This document shows positions 32,643 through 42,189 of a DNA stretch of 48,048 nucleotides, piece by piece. The stretch covers positions 71,212 through 119,259 of the forward strand of contig NZ_LSEF01000008.1 of NCBI RefSeq assembly GCF_001641695.1, in the 5' to 3' direction. Positions within the stretch are counted from its first letter, which is position 1; each line of letters starts with the position of its first letter. Below the pieces are notes generated by a model. It saw only the letters and a list, made by a program, of their open reading frames with translations, was not told the DNA's origin and did no database searches. Position numbers and translations under genes: made by a program. Source of the DNA: Bradyrhizobium neotropicale (GTDB lineage: Bacteria; Pseudomonadota; Alphaproteobacteria; Rhizobiales; Xanthobacteraceae).

Positions 32643-33434
32643 TCAGGCTTGCTCCGCCGTCTGACGATGGCCTGGATGCTGACCCGCACGTTGTGGGATC
32701 AGCAGCAGGCATACGACGATGAAAACGGCGATCACGGCGGAGGCCAGCGGCCTGCTCAAGGCCAGACCGCCGTGATCGAGCGGCTTGTCGAGGAAATCGC
32801 CGACGGTGGCGCCGAGCGGACGGCTCAGGATGAAGGCCGCCCAAAACAGCGCGACGCGTGACACGCGGGTCCAGAAATACAGCGCTGCAACGATGGCCAG
32901 TCCCGCCGCGAAGATCAGCGCGCCGCTGCGGTAGCCCATGTCGCCGGTGTCGGCGATCCAGTCCCCGAGCGCGGTGCCCAGCGTTTGTGAGAAGGTGATC
33001 GCGGCCCAGTAAAAGGCCTCCACGCGCGGTGTGCTGACGCTATTGACCGAGATCGTTCCCTCGGCGCGATACCAGAGGCCAAGCAACAGCACGAGGAAGG
33101 TGAGCAGCAGCGTCGATCCGCCGGTATAACCGATGCCGAGCGAGCGGTCGGCGAGGTCGGCCATTGTCGTGCCGAAGGTGGTCGACGCGACGATGGTTGC
33201 CCAGTACAGCGCCGGATGGAATCTGTGCGTCCGGATCTGCGCCGTGACCAGGACGATCATGGCGACCAGGAACAGGCAGGTCCCCGCGAGGTAACCCCAG
33301 TTCAGCGTCATCGTGACGGTGTCGCCGCCGGTCTCGCCCAGCGTCGTAGCGGCGATCTTGATGATCCAGAAGCCGAGCGTGACTTCGGGGACCTTGCTTT
33401 CACTGACGATGCTCCGCTTGGTGTGATCTTGCAT
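32643..33434 (-). CDS. COG4705-type multi-spanning membrane protein (paralogue 1)
   Basis: The 263-aa protein has about seven hydrophobic segments and the sequence KVPEVTLGFWIIKIAATTLGETGGD (14-38). Related stretches recur (ASTTFGTTMADLAD, ITFSQTLGTALGDWIAD, ILSRPLGATVGDFLDKPLDHGG), each pairing small residues with an acidic residue in a membrane helix. This is the pattern of the uncharacterised COG4705 membrane family. AAGAGG is 6 nt before the ATG. It is 68 nt downstream of a small exported protein gene, with a second copy beyond that, and the three probably form one minus-strand unit facing the two-component genes. Transported substrate unknown. Confidence 0.85.
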   Translation of the reverse strand: MQDHTKRSIVSESKVPEVTLGFWIIKIAATTLGETGGDTVTMTLNWGYLAGTCLFLVAMIVLVTAQIRTHRFHPALYWATIVASTTFGTTMADLADRSLGIGYTGGSTLLLTFLVLLLGLWYRAEGTISVNSVSTPRVEAFYWAAITFSQTLGTALGDWIADTGDMGYRSGALIFAAGLAIVAALYFWTRVSRVALFWAAFILSRPLGATVGDFLDKPLDHGGLALSRPLASAVIAVFIVVCLLLIPQRAGQHPGHRQTAEQA

Positions 33435-33502
33435 GGTGTCCTCTTTTGCTGCGTCAGCTGGGCAACGCGGCCGACGCTCGAGATTTCCGGTGTGCGTGAG
33501 CG

Positions 33503-33907
33503 TCAGGTTTTCGCGCTGCTGTCCATGACCGCGAGCAGATCGGCGACCGCCTGCTTGCATTTGGCAGCATCGGGCGTGCTCGTGCGCAACGCCTCCAGCG
33601 CGCGGTCGATGGCCTTGTCGACGGTGTGCCAATCCGCTGCCGCACGCGGCTTCAATCCCGCTTCGGCCTCGTCCCATTTGGTTTCGAGGTCCTTTGCCCG
33701 GGTCTTGGCGCCGGGAAGGTCACCCTTGTCGATCAGCGCGGCGACGTCGACCGCGATGGTTCGGAACGGCGTGAGATCGCCGAGCTTTGCTGTCGCGGCC
33801 TCCGCGAGCGGAACGAACGTGATGTGCTGGGTCGCGTGCATCCGCGGTTCGCCAGCGAATGTTGTCGCCAGACAAACGGCTATGGCGGATATCAGTTTCA
33901 TCATCAT
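33503..33907 (-). CDS. Small periplasmic helical protein, function unknown
   Basis: The 134-aa product starts with three ATG codons; the first, with AGGAG 8 nt upstream, is used. Residues 1-19 form a signal peptide ([19 protein letters not shown]). The mature part is helical and charged ([33 protein letters not shown]...[15 protein letters not shown]...[14 protein letters not shown]) with one Cys. It lies between the two COG4705-type genes on the same strand (gaps of 68 and 62 nt), so it may be an accessory protein of that membrane system. No named family recognised. Confidence 0.8.
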   Translation of the reverse strand: MMMKLISAIAVCLATTFAGEPRMHATQHITFVPLAEAATAKLGDLTPFRTIAVDVAALIDKGDLPGAKTRAKDLETKWDEAEAGLKPRAAADWHTVDKAIDRALEALRTSTPDAAKCKQAVADLLAVMDSSAKT

Positions 33908-33969
33908 GTGGTTTTCTCCTGTTGTGCTCGTCCGGCTCTGCCGGGAGCGGTGAAGACTTGAGATCGGAG

Positions 33970-34752
33970 CTATTGCGCGGGGCCGGCCCGGCGGGTCCCG
34001 TCGCCTTCGAATGTCGCCCAGGCGACGAGGCCGACGATCAAGGTCAGGAACGCGATGCTGGTCTGGATCGTGCCGAGGCCCATGCCGCCATAATCGCGCG
34101 ACTGCGACAGCAGATCGCCGAGCGAGGCGCCAAGAGGGCGGGTGAGGATGTAGGCGAGCCAGAAGGTGAGGACGGGGTTGGCGCCGATGTAGTACGAGAG
34201 CGTCACCGCCGCGATTAGCGCTCCGAACGCCACGACGCCGAGTTGGAAGCCGAGACCGAGCGCTTCCGTTGCCAAGTCGCCGGCGGCCGTGCCGAGCGCG
34301 AAAGTGAACAGAATCGCCGTCCAGTAGAACAGCTCGCGACGTGTCGTGACGATGGTGTGGATCGACAACGTACGCTCGGCGCCGTACCAGACCGCAAACG
34401 TGGCTGCGAGCGCGCAGGCGAAGGCAGCGGTGCTGATATAAAGACTGACCTCGAGCTTGTCGGTCAGGAGATCGGTGAGCTGCGTACCGACGACGCTGAC
34501 GAGTACGACGGTGAGCCAGTAAATCCAGGGCACATAAGCGCGGCGGCTCAGTTGCAGAAGGAGCGCGACGGTTAGCAGGCCGGTCATGCAGATCGCAGTC
34601 AGGCTGGTGCCGAGGCCGACGTGCACCGCGAGATAGTCGGCGCCGGTTTCGCCGACCGTGGTCGAGAGAATCTTGATGGCCCAGAAGATCGCCGTGACCT
34701 CCGGAACCTTGTTCAGCATCCGTCTTGCGCCAAAGCTTGAATATTGCGACAC
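33970..34752 (-). CDS. COG4705-type multi-spanning membrane protein (paralogue 2)
   Basis: The 260-aa protein repeats the signature of the 32643-33434 gene: [25 protein letters not shown] near the N-terminus, [17 protein letters not shown] in the middle, and [22 protein letters not shown] near the end, with about seven hydrophobic segments. The two are diverged tandem paralogues and may form a heteromer. A GTG at 34752 with GGGAG about 9 nt upstream is chosen; a TTG at 34758 is in frame but too close to that site. It is the first gene of its unit and is divergent from the response regulator at 34950. Confidence 0.83.
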   Translation of the reverse strand: MSQYSSFGARRMLNKVPEVTAIFWAIKILSTTVGETGADYLAVHVGLGTSLTAICMTGLLTVALLLQLSRRAYVPWIYWLTVVLVSVVGTQLTDLLTDKLEVSLYISTAAFACALAATFAVWYGAERTLSIHTIVTTRRELFYWTAILFTFALGTAAGDLATEALGLGFQLGVVAFGALIAAVTLSYYIGANPVLTFWLAYILTRPLGASLGDLLSQSRDYGGMGLGTIQTSIAFLTLIVGLVAWATFEGDGTRRAGPAQ

Positions 34753-34880
34753 GTCCAAATCTCCCAGAACCGATCTCGCATCGAAGCGATGCGGACCGTC
34801 GCGCGGTTGACTTAGGCCCAGATTAGAAATCAGAATTTTCAGAGCGGGACGGCTTTCGCCGCAATTTGGGCCTGCTGGCG

Positions 34881-34902
34881 CTCCCTAACCCTGCGCTAAG
34901 TC
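34881..34902. promoter_or_regulatory. Direct repeat with 11-bp period before the response regulator
   Basis: CTAA occurs at 34885 and 34896 within similar 11-mers (ctccCTAAccc and tgcgCTAAgtc), 48 bp before the TTG at 34950. An 11-bp period fits OmpR-type regulators. The match is short, so this is tentative. Confidence 0.3.
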
Positions 34903-34949
34903 GGAGCGGCCATGGTTTTGAGGCCGGACGGCCCACGAAGGATTGACGT

Positions 34950-35612
34950 TTGCGGGTGCTGCTGATCGAGGACGACAGGATGGTTGGAGCTGCCGTTGAG
35001 CAGGCGCTCAAGGACGCGGCCTATGCGGTCGACTGGGTGAGGGACGGCGAGACCGCGCTGCTTGCTGTCGCGAATGAATCCTACGAGGTGCTGCTGCTCG
35101 ATCTCGGCCTGCCGAAGGCGGACGGTCGGGATATCTTGCGGCGACTGCGCGCGGAGGGCCGCAGGCTCCCCATCATCATCGTGACGGCGCGCGATGCGAT
35201 CGATGACAGGATCGAGGGGCTCGATCTCGGCGCCGATGACTATCTCGTCAAGCCTTTCGAAATCCGCGAGTTGCTGGCGCGGATGCGCGCGGTCACGCGC
35301 CGCGAGGCCAGCGGCTCGCCAGCGCAGCTCGGCAACGGAACGCTCAGCCTCGACCCGGCAAGCCGCGAGGCCTCATACCTGACGAAGTCCGCGGTGCTCA
35401 CAGCGCGCGAATTCGCGCTGCTCCAGGCGCTGCTGTCGCGTCCGGGGACGATCCTTTCGCGCGGCGAGCTCGAGCGGCAGATCTATGGATGGAACGAGGA
35501 GGTCGCGAGCAACGCGATCGAATTCCTGATTCATGCGGTGCGCAAGAAGCTCGGCGCGAATGCGATCCGCAACGTGCGCGGGGTCGGCTGGATGGTGGAC
35601 CGGCGCCCATGA
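34950..35612 (+). CDS. OmpR-family response regulator
   Basis: The 220-aa protein has a receiver domain (about 1-115) with the acidic pair IEDD (7-9), the phospho-accepting Asp51 in LLLDLGLP, Thr in IVTARD and Lys101 in YLVKPFE. A winged-helix DNA-binding domain follows (about 125-218; LTAREFALLQALLSRPGTILSRGELERQIYGWNEE and RNVRGVGW). The start is a TTG with AAGGA 6 nt upstream, giving MRVLLIEDD, the usual beginning. Its stop overlaps the histidine kinase start. It most resembles QseB/TctD/PmrA-like regulators; the signal is unknown. Confidence 0.95.
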   Translation: MRVLLIEDDRMVGAAVEQALKDAAYAVDWVRDGETALLAVANESYEVLLLDLGLPKADGRDILRRLRAEGRRLPIIIVTARDAIDDRIEGLDLGADDYLVKPFEIRELLARMRAVTRREASGSPAQLGNGTLSLDPASREASYLTKSAVLTAREFALLQALLSRPGTILSRGELERQIYGWNEEVASNAIEFLIHAVRKKLGANAIRNVRGVGWMVDRRP

Positions 35613-36928
35613 TCAGGTCCTTGCGAGGCCGTCTCTTCGCGGGCCTCACCGCAATCATCCTGCTGACCGGACTGGCCGGCGGCCTGTTCGCCCATCACTG
35701 GGCCTTCAACGAGGCTATCGAGATGCAGGATTCGGTCCTGATCCAGATCGCCGGCCTCGTCCAGAGCGGCAGCCTCACCGGTGGCCGCGAGCTGCATGGC
35801 GTGGATGAAGATGCCGAGGTATGGCTGATCGATCAGCCTGCGGCGCCGCAGGCCGCGGACGACGGGCTCAAGCAGCTCTGGAGCCTCAAGGACGGTCTCG
35901 CGCTGGCAACGCGAAAGGGGCAGCCGATCCGCGTGCTGCTGGGGACGCGGCTTGATGGCACCCGGTTCGCGGTGGCGCAGCGTACCTCCGTGCGCGACGA
36001 GATCGCAAGCGACATGGCTTTTCGCACCGTTCTGCCGATTGCTGCCCTCATTCCCTGCCTATTGCTGGTGACGGCGATCGTCATCGCGCGCTCGCTGCGG
36101 CCGATGGTTCGTGTTGCGGACGATCTCGACGGACGGCGCGCCGACGACATGACGTCGCTACCGGTGGCGCAAATGCCGAGCGAACTGAATCCTTTCATCG
36201 CGTCGATCAACGGGCTCTTGCAGCGCGTGCGTCTTTTGATGGACCAGCAGCGCCGCTTCGTTGCGGACGCCGCGCATGAATTGCGCACGCCGATCACGGC
36301 ACTCAGCCTTCAGGCGGAGAATCTCGATCCTGTCGATCTGCCCGTCGGTGCGCGCGACCGTCTCTCCGCGCTTCGGCAGGGCATCCGCCGGACCATGCAT
36401 CTGCTCGAGCAATTGCTCGCACTCGCAAGACAGGACGCGGGATCGCCTGACGAAGCGACGATGCCCGTCGTGGCGCTGGACCGTGTGGCGAAAGAGGTTG
36501 TCGCTGAAGCACTGCCCGAAGCCGTCAATCGCAGCGTCGATCTCGGCTTTGCTCGCGTCGAACCTGTCGCGGTTCGCGGTGAAGCCGTGATGCTTGCCGC
36601 CGTGGTCCGCAATCTCCTCGACAATGCGTTGCGCTTCACGCCCCATGGCGGGCGGATCGATGCGTGCGTGTATCGGGACGGTACTACGGCGATCCTTCAA
36701 ATCGAGGACAGCGGGCCCGGGGTTTCGCCGGACGAGATTGGCCGGATTTTTGAGCCATTCTTCCGCGGACAGCGTCCGGAAGGCGATGGCGTGGGCCTTG
36801 GTCTCTCGATCGTCAGGCGGATCGTCAATCGTCTTGGCGGATCCATTGACGCCGTGAACTCGGCGGAGGCCGGCCGAACCGGATTGCGGGTTCTCGTCAA
36901 GTTGCCTGTGTCGGCCGATCGTGCCTGA
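35609..36928 (+). CDS. Sensor histidine kinase (QseC/TctE type)
   Basis: The 439-aa protein has membrane segments at about 9-29 and 140-161 around a short periplasmic sensor (30-138). A HAMP-like segment follows, then the dimerisation helix with phospho-accepting His223 in ADAAHELRTPITALSLQ. The ATPase domain (about 320-435) shows VRNLLDNALRFTP (N box), DSGPGVSPDE (G1), IFEPFFRGQ (F) and GVGLGLSIVRRI (G2). The ATG overlaps the regulator's TGA as ATGA. It is convergent with the hydrolase gene, 3 nt apart. Confidence 0.95.
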   Translation: MIRSLRGRLFAGLTAIILLTGLAGGLFAHHWAFNEAIEMQDSVLIQIAGLVQSGSLTGGRELHGVDEDAEVWLIDQPAAPQAADDGLKQLWSLKDGLALATRKGQPIRVLLGTRLDGTRFAVAQRTSVRDEIASDMAFRTVLPIAALIPCLLLVTAIVIARSLRPMVRVADDLDGRRADDMTSLPVAQMPSELNPFIASINGLLQRVRLLMDQQRRFVADAAHELRTPITALSLQAENLDPVDLPVGARDRLSALRQGIRRTMHLLEQLLALARQDAGSPDEATMPVVALDRVAKEVVAEALPEAVNRSVDLGFARVEPVAVRGEAVMLAAVVRNLLDNALRFTPHGGRIDACVYRDGTTAILQIEDSGPGVSPDEIGRIFEPFFRGQRPEGDGVGLGLSIVRRIVNRLGGSIDAVNSAEAGRTGLRVLVKLPVSADRA

Positions 36929-36931
36929 CCC

Positions 36932-37828
36932 TCACTCGCCCTGGATCCATTCCGCCGCGCCGCGCCACAGTGTGTCGCGGTGCTCGGGGCGGAAGAAGCC
37001 GAAATGGCCGATCGCCTTGGCGCCGACATCGGACGGTTTCACCGTCAACACCTCCGGCTTGATCGCGGTGAAGCCTTCGGCGAGCAGCTCGACCGCAGGC
37101 CGCGTCGCCCAGGGATCGTCGGAGAAGCACAGCGCGCGCAACTCGCCGCTGAATTTCGCAAAATTCTCCAGCGCTGGCAGCTTTGAATCGAAGAGATAGC
37201 GGGGGCTCGAGACCCACTCGGCCCATTGCAGGAAGACGCCCTTTGGGAGGTCCTCGCCGATGCCGACCCAGCCGGGGGCGTAGCCGAGCATGTGGGCGAG
37301 CGGCACGCCGACGAAATTCATGAAGGCAAAGACGCGGTATTTCTCCGGCGGCGTCATCAGCCGCCAGGTCGCGGCCTGGGACGCCACGAACAGGGCGCGC
37401 GTGACCTCACTGTTGTTCTCGATCAGCCCCAGCGCCTGGCCGCCGAAGGAATGGCCGACATAGGCAAAAGGCAGGGTGGTGTAGCGCTCGCGCATCCAGC
37501 GCACCGCGGCGGTGACGTCGAGCGCCGCCCAGTCCGACATCGAGGCGTTGAAGCCGACCAGCGATTTCGGCTGGTTGTAGCCGACCATCGCCGGCAGGCG
37601 CGAGCCGGCGATGCCGCGGTAATCATAGGTCAAGACTGCGCAGCCGCGGTGGGCGAGGTAGGAGGCGAAGCCGCGGTAAATCTTGCGGGGGACGGCGGTG
37701 GCCGAACTGATCAGGACGGCATGGCGCTTGGCCCCGCGCGGCAGGAACAGGGTGCCGGCCAGCGAATAGCCGTCGGTGGCCGGGAAGGTGATGTCGTCGA
37801 CGAAGACGTCGTCCTGTGCCGCGTCCAT
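36932..37828 (-). CDS. Alpha/beta hydrolase
   Basis: The 298-aa protein is an alpha/beta-hydrolase. The nucleophile Ser127 is in the elbow GHSFGG (125-130), [19 protein letters not shown] forms the oxyanion side, and the catalytic His is probably in [16 protein letters not shown] near the C-terminus. The acid Asp is likely in CFSDDPWA. There is no signal peptide, so it is cytoplasmic. Related proteins are listed as dienelactone-hydrolase-like or unknown esterases; substrate unknown. Confidence 0.88.
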   Translation of the reverse strand: MDAAQDDVFVDDITFPATDGYSLAGTLFLPRGAKRHAVLISSATAVPRKIYRGFASYLAHRGCAVLTYDYRGIAGSRLPAMVGYNQPKSLVGFNASMSDWAALDVTAAVRWMRERYTTLPFAYVGHSFGGQALGLIENNSEVTRALFVASQAATWRLMTPPEKYRVFAFMNFVGVPLAHMLGYAPGWVGIGEDLPKGVFLQWAEWVSSPRYLFDSKLPALENFAKFSGELRALCFSDDPWATRPAVELLAEGFTAIKPEVLTVKPSDVGAKAIGHFGFFRPEHRDTLWRGAAEWIQGE

Positions 37829-38009
37829 GGGCAGTCGGTATCCTGCCAGTTTCGTTGCGGTTTACAGCAAATGCGAATTCGGCTTTTCTCGCAAGAGGTT
37901 GCAATGCAAAACTGATTTACAACTGGCGGTCGGTTGCCAGCCTGTGTATAAGGCGGCCCTTCGCAACCCACAGATCAGGTTGTACTTTTTGCTTCACGGA
38001 GAGATTGCG

Positions 38010-39398
38010 ATGTCCGAGCGGTGGACGCCCGAGAGCTGGCGCAGCAAGCCGGTGCTACAGGTGCCCGACTATCCCGACGCCAAGGCGCTGGCCGACGTCG
38101 AGGCGCAGCTTGCGACCTTTCCGCCGCTGGTGTTCGCGGGCGAGGCGCGCAACCTGAAGAAGGCGCTCGCCCGAGTCTCGGCCGGCGAGGCCTTCCTGCT
38201 CCAGGGCGGCGACTGCGCCGAGAGCTTTGCCGAGCATGGCGCCAACAACATCCGCGACTTCTTCCGCGTGCTGCTCCAGATGGCGGTCGTGCTGACCTAT
38301 GCCGGCGCGGTTCCCGTGGTGAAGGTCGGTCGCATCGCCGGCCAGTTCGCAAAACCGCGCTCCTCGCCGACCGAGAAGGTGGGCGGCGTCGAGCTGCCGA
38401 GCTATCGCGGCGACATCGTCAACGACATCGCGTTCACGAAGGAAGCGCGCGTGCCGGATCCGCAGCGTCAGCTGATGGCCTACCGGCAGTCTGCGGCGAC
38501 GCTGAACCTGCTGCGCGCCTTCGCCACCGGCGGCTACGCCAATCTCGGCAGCGTGCATCAGTGGATGCTCGGCTTCCTGAAGGATTCTCCGCAGTCCCGC
38601 CGCTACAAGGAGCTGGCCGACCGCATCTCGGACGCGCTCAACTTCATGCGCGCCTGTGGGCTCGATCTGGAAGCCCATCCCGAGCTCCGCTCAACCGACT
38701 TCTACACCAGTCACGAGGCGCTGCTGCTCGGCTACGAGCAGGCCATGACCCGCGTCGACTCCACCACCGGCGACTGGTACGCGACAAGCGGCCACATGAT
38801 CTGGATCGGCGACCGCACCCGCCAGCTCGACCACGGGCATATCGAATATTTCCGCGGCATCAAGAACCCGATCGGCTTGAAGTGCGGCCCGTCGCTCAAG
38901 GCCGACGAGCTGTTGAAGCTGATCGACGTGCTCAACCCAGATAACGAGCCGGGCCGGCTGACGCTGATCGGCCGCTTCGGCTCCGACAAGGTCGCCGAGC
39001 ATCTGCCGAACTTGATCCGCGCCGTGAAGCGCGAGGGCAGGGTGGTGGTCTGGTCCTGCGATCCCATGCATGGCAATACCATCACCTCGACCACCGGCTA
39101 CAAGACGCGCCCCTTCGACCGCATCCTCTCGGAGGTGAAATCGTTCTTCGCCATTCACGCGGCCGAAGGCACCCATGCCGGCGGTGTGCATCTGGAGATG
39201 ACCGGCAAGGACGTCACCGAGTGCCTCGGCGGCGCCCGCGCGATCACGGACGAGGATCTCAACGACCGCTATCACACGGTCTGCGATCCCCGCCTCAATG
39301 CCGAACAATCCATCGACATGGCCTTCCTGGTCGCGGAGCTGCTCAAGCAGGAACGCGCCGGCAAGGTCAAGCCGATACCGACCGCAGCGGGGCTTTGA
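38010..39398 (+). CDS. Class II 3-deoxy-7-phosphoheptulonate synthase (DAHP synthase)
   Basis: The enzyme joins phosphoenolpyruvate and erythrose 4-phosphate in the first step of the shikimate pathway. The 462-aa sequence is the plant-like class II type: [11 protein letters not shown] (near 67-77), [14 protein letters not shown] (PEP/metal contacts), [52 protein letters not shown] and GVHLEMTG. No regulatory ACT domain is attached. GGAGAG is 6 nt before ATG 38010; the frame is open upstream to 37776, but that part is not conserved. Its stop overlaps the TTG of the kinase gene that follows. Confidence 0.95.
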   Translation: MSERWTPESWRSKPVLQVPDYPDAKALADVEAQLATFPPLVFAGEARNLKKALARVSAGEAFLLQGGDCAESFAEHGANNIRDFFRVLLQMAVVLTYAGAVPVVKVGRIAGQFAKPRSSPTEKVGGVELPSYRGDIVNDIAFTKEARVPDPQRQLMAYRQSAATLNLLRAFATGGYANLGSVHQWMLGFLKDSPQSRRYKELADRISDALNFMRACGLDLEAHPELRSTDFYTSHEALLLGYEQAMTRVDSTTGDWYATSGHMIWIGDRTRQLDHGHIEYFRGIKNPIGLKCGPSLKADELLKLIDVLNPDNEPGRLTLIGRFGSDKVAEHLPNLIRAVKREGRVVVWSCDPMHGNTITSTTGYKTRPFDRILSEVKSFFAIHAAEGTHAGGVHLEMTGKDVTECLGGARAITDEDLNDRYHTVCDPRLNAEQSIDMAFLVAELLKQERAGKVKPIPTAAGL

Positions 39399-39757
39399 GA
39401 CCTTTGCTGCGGCTCTGGAAGGCCACGATCAATTCCCGTAACGGTCTGGCCTTCGCATTCCGCTCGGAGCAGGCCGTCCGCGAGGAAATCTATGCGCTCC
39501 TTGTGTCGCTGCCGGTCGCCTGGTTCATCGGCGCGACCGCGATGCGCGCGGTCGAGCTGGTCTGTGCGGTCGCGTTCGTGCTGGTGGTCGAGCTGCTCAA
39601 TACCGCGATCGAAAAGCTCGCCGACCGCCTGACCATGGACCACGACAAGCAGATCGGGCGGGTCAAGGACATGGGCTCGGCCGCCGTCGGCGTGGCGCTG
39701 CTGATGGCCGGTGCATTCTGGATCTTCGCCCTCGTCGAGCGGTTGGGTTTCGTCTAG
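39395..39757 (+). CDS. dgkA: Diacylglycerol kinase
   Basis: DgkA phosphorylates diacylglycerol at the inner membrane for phospholipid and glycan-lipid recycling. The 120-aa protein has the short amphipathic N-terminus ([17 protein letters not shown]), three membrane helices, and the catalytic/metal motif [14 protein letters not shown] (residues about 64-77) with the acidic residues and Asn typical of DgkA. No ATG is available at the right place; a TTG at 39395 overlapping the DAHP synthase stop (TTGA) gives the usual length and suggests translational coupling. NAD synthetase follows after 24 nt. Confidence 0.9.
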   Translation: MRPLLRLWKATINSRNGLAFAFRSEQAVREEIYALLVSLPVAWFIGATAMRAVELVCAVAFVLVVELLNTAIEKLADRLTMDHDKQIGRVKDMGSAAVGVALLMAGAFWIFALVERLGFV

Positions 39758-39781
39758 CGACAGAAGCGGAGCGTGGCGCCC

Positions 39782-41539
39782 ATGACCGAACGTCTCAACG
39801 AATTCGCGGTCACGCTCGCCCAGCTCAATCCGACGGTGGGCGACATCGACGGCAATGCCGCGAAGGTGCGCGCTGCGCGGGCGCAGGCCGTGGCCGACGG
39901 CGCCGACCTCGTGCTGTTTCCGGAATTGTTCATCGCCGGCTATCCGCCGGAAGACCTGGTGCAGAAGCCGGCCTTCCAGGTCGCCTGCCGCGCGGCGATC
40001 GAAAGCCTTGCGCGCGAGACCGCGGATGGCGGCCCGGCGCTGCTGGTCGGCACGCCCTGGGTCGAGGAGGGCAGGCTCTACAATGCCTGCGCGCTGCTCG
40101 ACGGCGGGCAAATCGCCGCGCTGCGCTTCAAATGCAACCTGCCGAATTACGGCGTGTTCGACGAGAAGCGCCTGTTCGCGCGCGGACCCGCAGCGGGCCC
40201 CGTGACCGTGCGCGGCGTGCGGATCGGCGTGCCGATCTGCGAGGACATCTGGCTCGAAGAGTCCGAGGACTACGAGAACGTCGTCGAGACGCTCGCCGAG
40301 ACTGGGGCGGAGATCATCCTGGTGCCGAACGGCTCGCCTTACGCCCGCGACAAGGGCGACGTGCGCCTGTCGGTGGCGGTGGCGCGGGTCACCGAGAGCG
40401 GCCTGCCGCTGGTCTATCTCAACCAGGTCTGCGGCCAGGACGAGCTGGTGTTCGACGGCGCCTCCTTCGTGCTCAACGGCGATCTTTCGCTCGCCGCTCA
40501 ACTGCCGGCGTTTGCGGAGAACGTCACCACGCTGCGCTTCAGCAAGAATGGCGACGATTGGCGCTGCACGGGTCCGATCGTCGAGCTGCCCGAAGGCGAC
40601 AAGGGCGACTACGCCGCCTGCGTGCTCGGCTTGCGCGACTATGTCGCCAAGAACGGCTTTCCCGGCGTGCTGCTCGGCATTTCCGGCGGCATCGATTCCG
40701 CGCTGTGCGCAGCGATCGCGGTCGACGCGCTCGGCGCGGATCAGGTGCATGGCGTGATGCTGCCCTACCGCTTCACGGCGGCGACATCGATCGCCGATGC
40801 CGGCGAACTCGCAGGCCACCTCGGCATCCGGTACGAGGTGCTGCCGATCGCGGAAGCCGTAAACGGCTTCGAGAACATCCTCTCCGGCATCTTCAAGAAT
40901 CTGCCGCCCGATATCACCGAGGAGAATCTTCAGGCCCGCACCCGCGGCACGCTCCTGATGGCAATCTCCAACAAGACCGGGTTGATGGTGGTGACCACCG
41001 GCAACAAGTCGGAAATGTCGGTCGGCTACGCCACGCTCTATGGCGACATGAACGGTGGCTTCAATCCGATCAAGGACATCTACAAGACCCAGGTGTTCCG
41101 GCTGGCGGCGCTGCGCAATGAATGGAAGCCGGACGGCGCGCTCGGGCCCGCGGGCGAGGTCATCCCGCCCGACATCATCGCGCGCCCGCCGACGGCTGAG
41201 CTGCGCGAGAACCAGACCGATCAGGACTCGCTCCCGCCTTATGATGTGCTCGATGCCATTCTGGAGCGTCTGGTCGAGCGCGAGGAGCGTTTGGACCAGA
41301 TCATCGCAGCGGGCTTTGCGCGCGAGATGGTCGTGCATATCGAGCATCTCCTCAATGTCGCCGAATACAAGCGCCGCCAGGCCGCGCCCGGCGTGAAGGT
41401 GACGCGGAAAAATTTCGGCCGCGACCGCCGCTATCCCATCACCAACCGCTTCCGCGACAAGGGCGCGCCGCTGCCCGCGCCCGACGAGACGCTGGTCTCG
41501 CGCGGCAGCCGCGCCTCGATCGACGCGTTCGAGGGGTGA
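39782..41539 (+). CDS. nadE: Glutamine-dependent NAD+ synthetase
   Basis: The enzyme amidates nicotinic acid adenine dinucleotide to NAD+, taking ammonia from glutamine. The 585-aa protein has an N-terminal nitrilase-like glutaminase domain with the Glu-Lys-Cys triad: Glu in LVLFPELFIAGYP (near 43), Lys in RFKCNLPNYGVFDE, and Cys in GVPICEDIW. The ATP-binding synthetase domain carries the SGGIDS loop (GISGGIDSAL near 303), TGNKSEMSVGYATLYGD and DIYKTQV. Length is normal for the two-domain form. ATG 39782 is chosen over the GTG at 39773 because GGAG is then 11 nt upstream. Confidence 0.95.
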   Translation: MTERLNEFAVTLAQLNPTVGDIDGNAAKVRAARAQAVADGADLVLFPELFIAGYPPEDLVQKPAFQVACRAAIESLARETADGGPALLVGTPWVEEGRLYNACALLDGGQIAALRFKCNLPNYGVFDEKRLFARGPAAGPVTVRGVRIGVPICEDIWLEESEDYENVVETLAETGAEIILVPNGSPYARDKGDVRLSVAVARVTESGLPLVYLNQVCGQDELVFDGASFVLNGDLSLAAQLPAFAENVTTLRFSKNGDDWRCTGPIVELPEGDKGDYAACVLGLRDYVAKNGFPGVLLGISGGIDSALCAAIAVDALGADQVHGVMLPYRFTAATSIADAGELAGHLGIRYEVLPIAEAVNGFENILSGIFKNLPPDITEENLQARTRGTLLMAISNKTGLMVVTTGNKSEMSVGYATLYGDMNGGFNPIKDIYKTQVFRLAALRNEWKPDGALGPAGEVIPPDIIARPPTAELRENQTDQDSLPPYDVLDAILERLVEREERLDQIIAAGFAREMVVHIEHLLNVAEYKRRQAAPGVKVTRKNFGRDRRYPITNRFRDKGAPLPAPDETLVSRGSRASIDAFEG

Positions 41540-41577
41540 CGTTTTCCAAGTGAGACGGGTGATCGGGCAGGCGAAGC

Positions 41578-42111
41578 ATGGCAGACGAGATCATCCTGGA
41601 CATGGACGACCTCCGTGCGGTCGCGGCATACGCGGCGGAAAATGCCGCGGACGTCCTGGAGATATTCGAGCGATCGCATCCTGCGGATTGCCGTCCGCGT
41701 GATGCGGTCGAAATCGCTCGGATGTTCGCGCGGGGAGGCAAGCGGGTAAGGGCCCTGCGCGATGCGGCCTGGGCGGCCCTGAGGGCGGCACAAGAATCTG
41801 AGAATGAAGCTGCAAGCCAGGCTGCGCGAGCTGCGATGTGCGCCTCATCCGCGGCCTATCTTCATCCTCTGGCTCGTTCTACCCAGGTCAAGCACATTCT
41901 CGGAGCGCCTGCTCACGCAGCCCGAGCCGTCGAACTTGTAGCGGGTGAGGCTCCCGGTGTTGGCGCCGACTATGTTGAGCGCGCCTGCCGACGTGCAACC
42001 CGAAGGCTCGTCGAGGTGCTGCGGCGCTACCCGCTGGCACCGCCCGGTGGGGGGCGGGTGGGCGAACTACTTCGCTCCATCGACCGGACGCTTCGCGGCG
42101 GGGTCTCGTAG
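41578..42111 (+). CDS. Imm-5-like putative immunity protein
   Basis: The 177-aa helical protein resembles the Imm-5 family of putative immunity proteins. Matching features are LRAVAAYAAENAADVLEIFERSHPADCRPRDAVEIAR near the start, ARGGKRVRALRDAAWAALRAA, then AARAAMCASSAAYLHPLARSTQVKHILGAPAHAARAVEL. Such proteins are predicted partners of polymorphic toxins, but no toxin gene is visible on either side here. It may be an orphan, or the family may have a wider role. It begins 38 nt after nadE on the same strand and is convergent with the oxidase cluster. Assignment is from memory of the family. Confidence 0.7.
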   Translation: MADEIILDMDDLRAVAAYAAENAADVLEIFERSHPADCRPRDAVEIARMFARGGKRVRALRDAAWAALRAAQESENEAASQAARAAMCASSAAYLHPLARSTQVKHILGAPAHAARAVELVAGEAPGVGADYVERACRRATRRLVEVLRRYPLAPPGGGRVGELLRSIDRTLRGGVS

Positions 42112-42189
42112 GCGGCCTGCTTGCCGCGAAGTACCGGATGCCGCTTTCGCGGGGCATGACAGTGGGCGAGGTGTGAACTCAGGTGAGCG

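Noticed and set aside
39272..41347. 691-codon minus-strand frame opposite nadE and dgkA
   Set aside because: Arg/His/Asp-rich shadow of two genes with full catalytic motifs on the plus strand.
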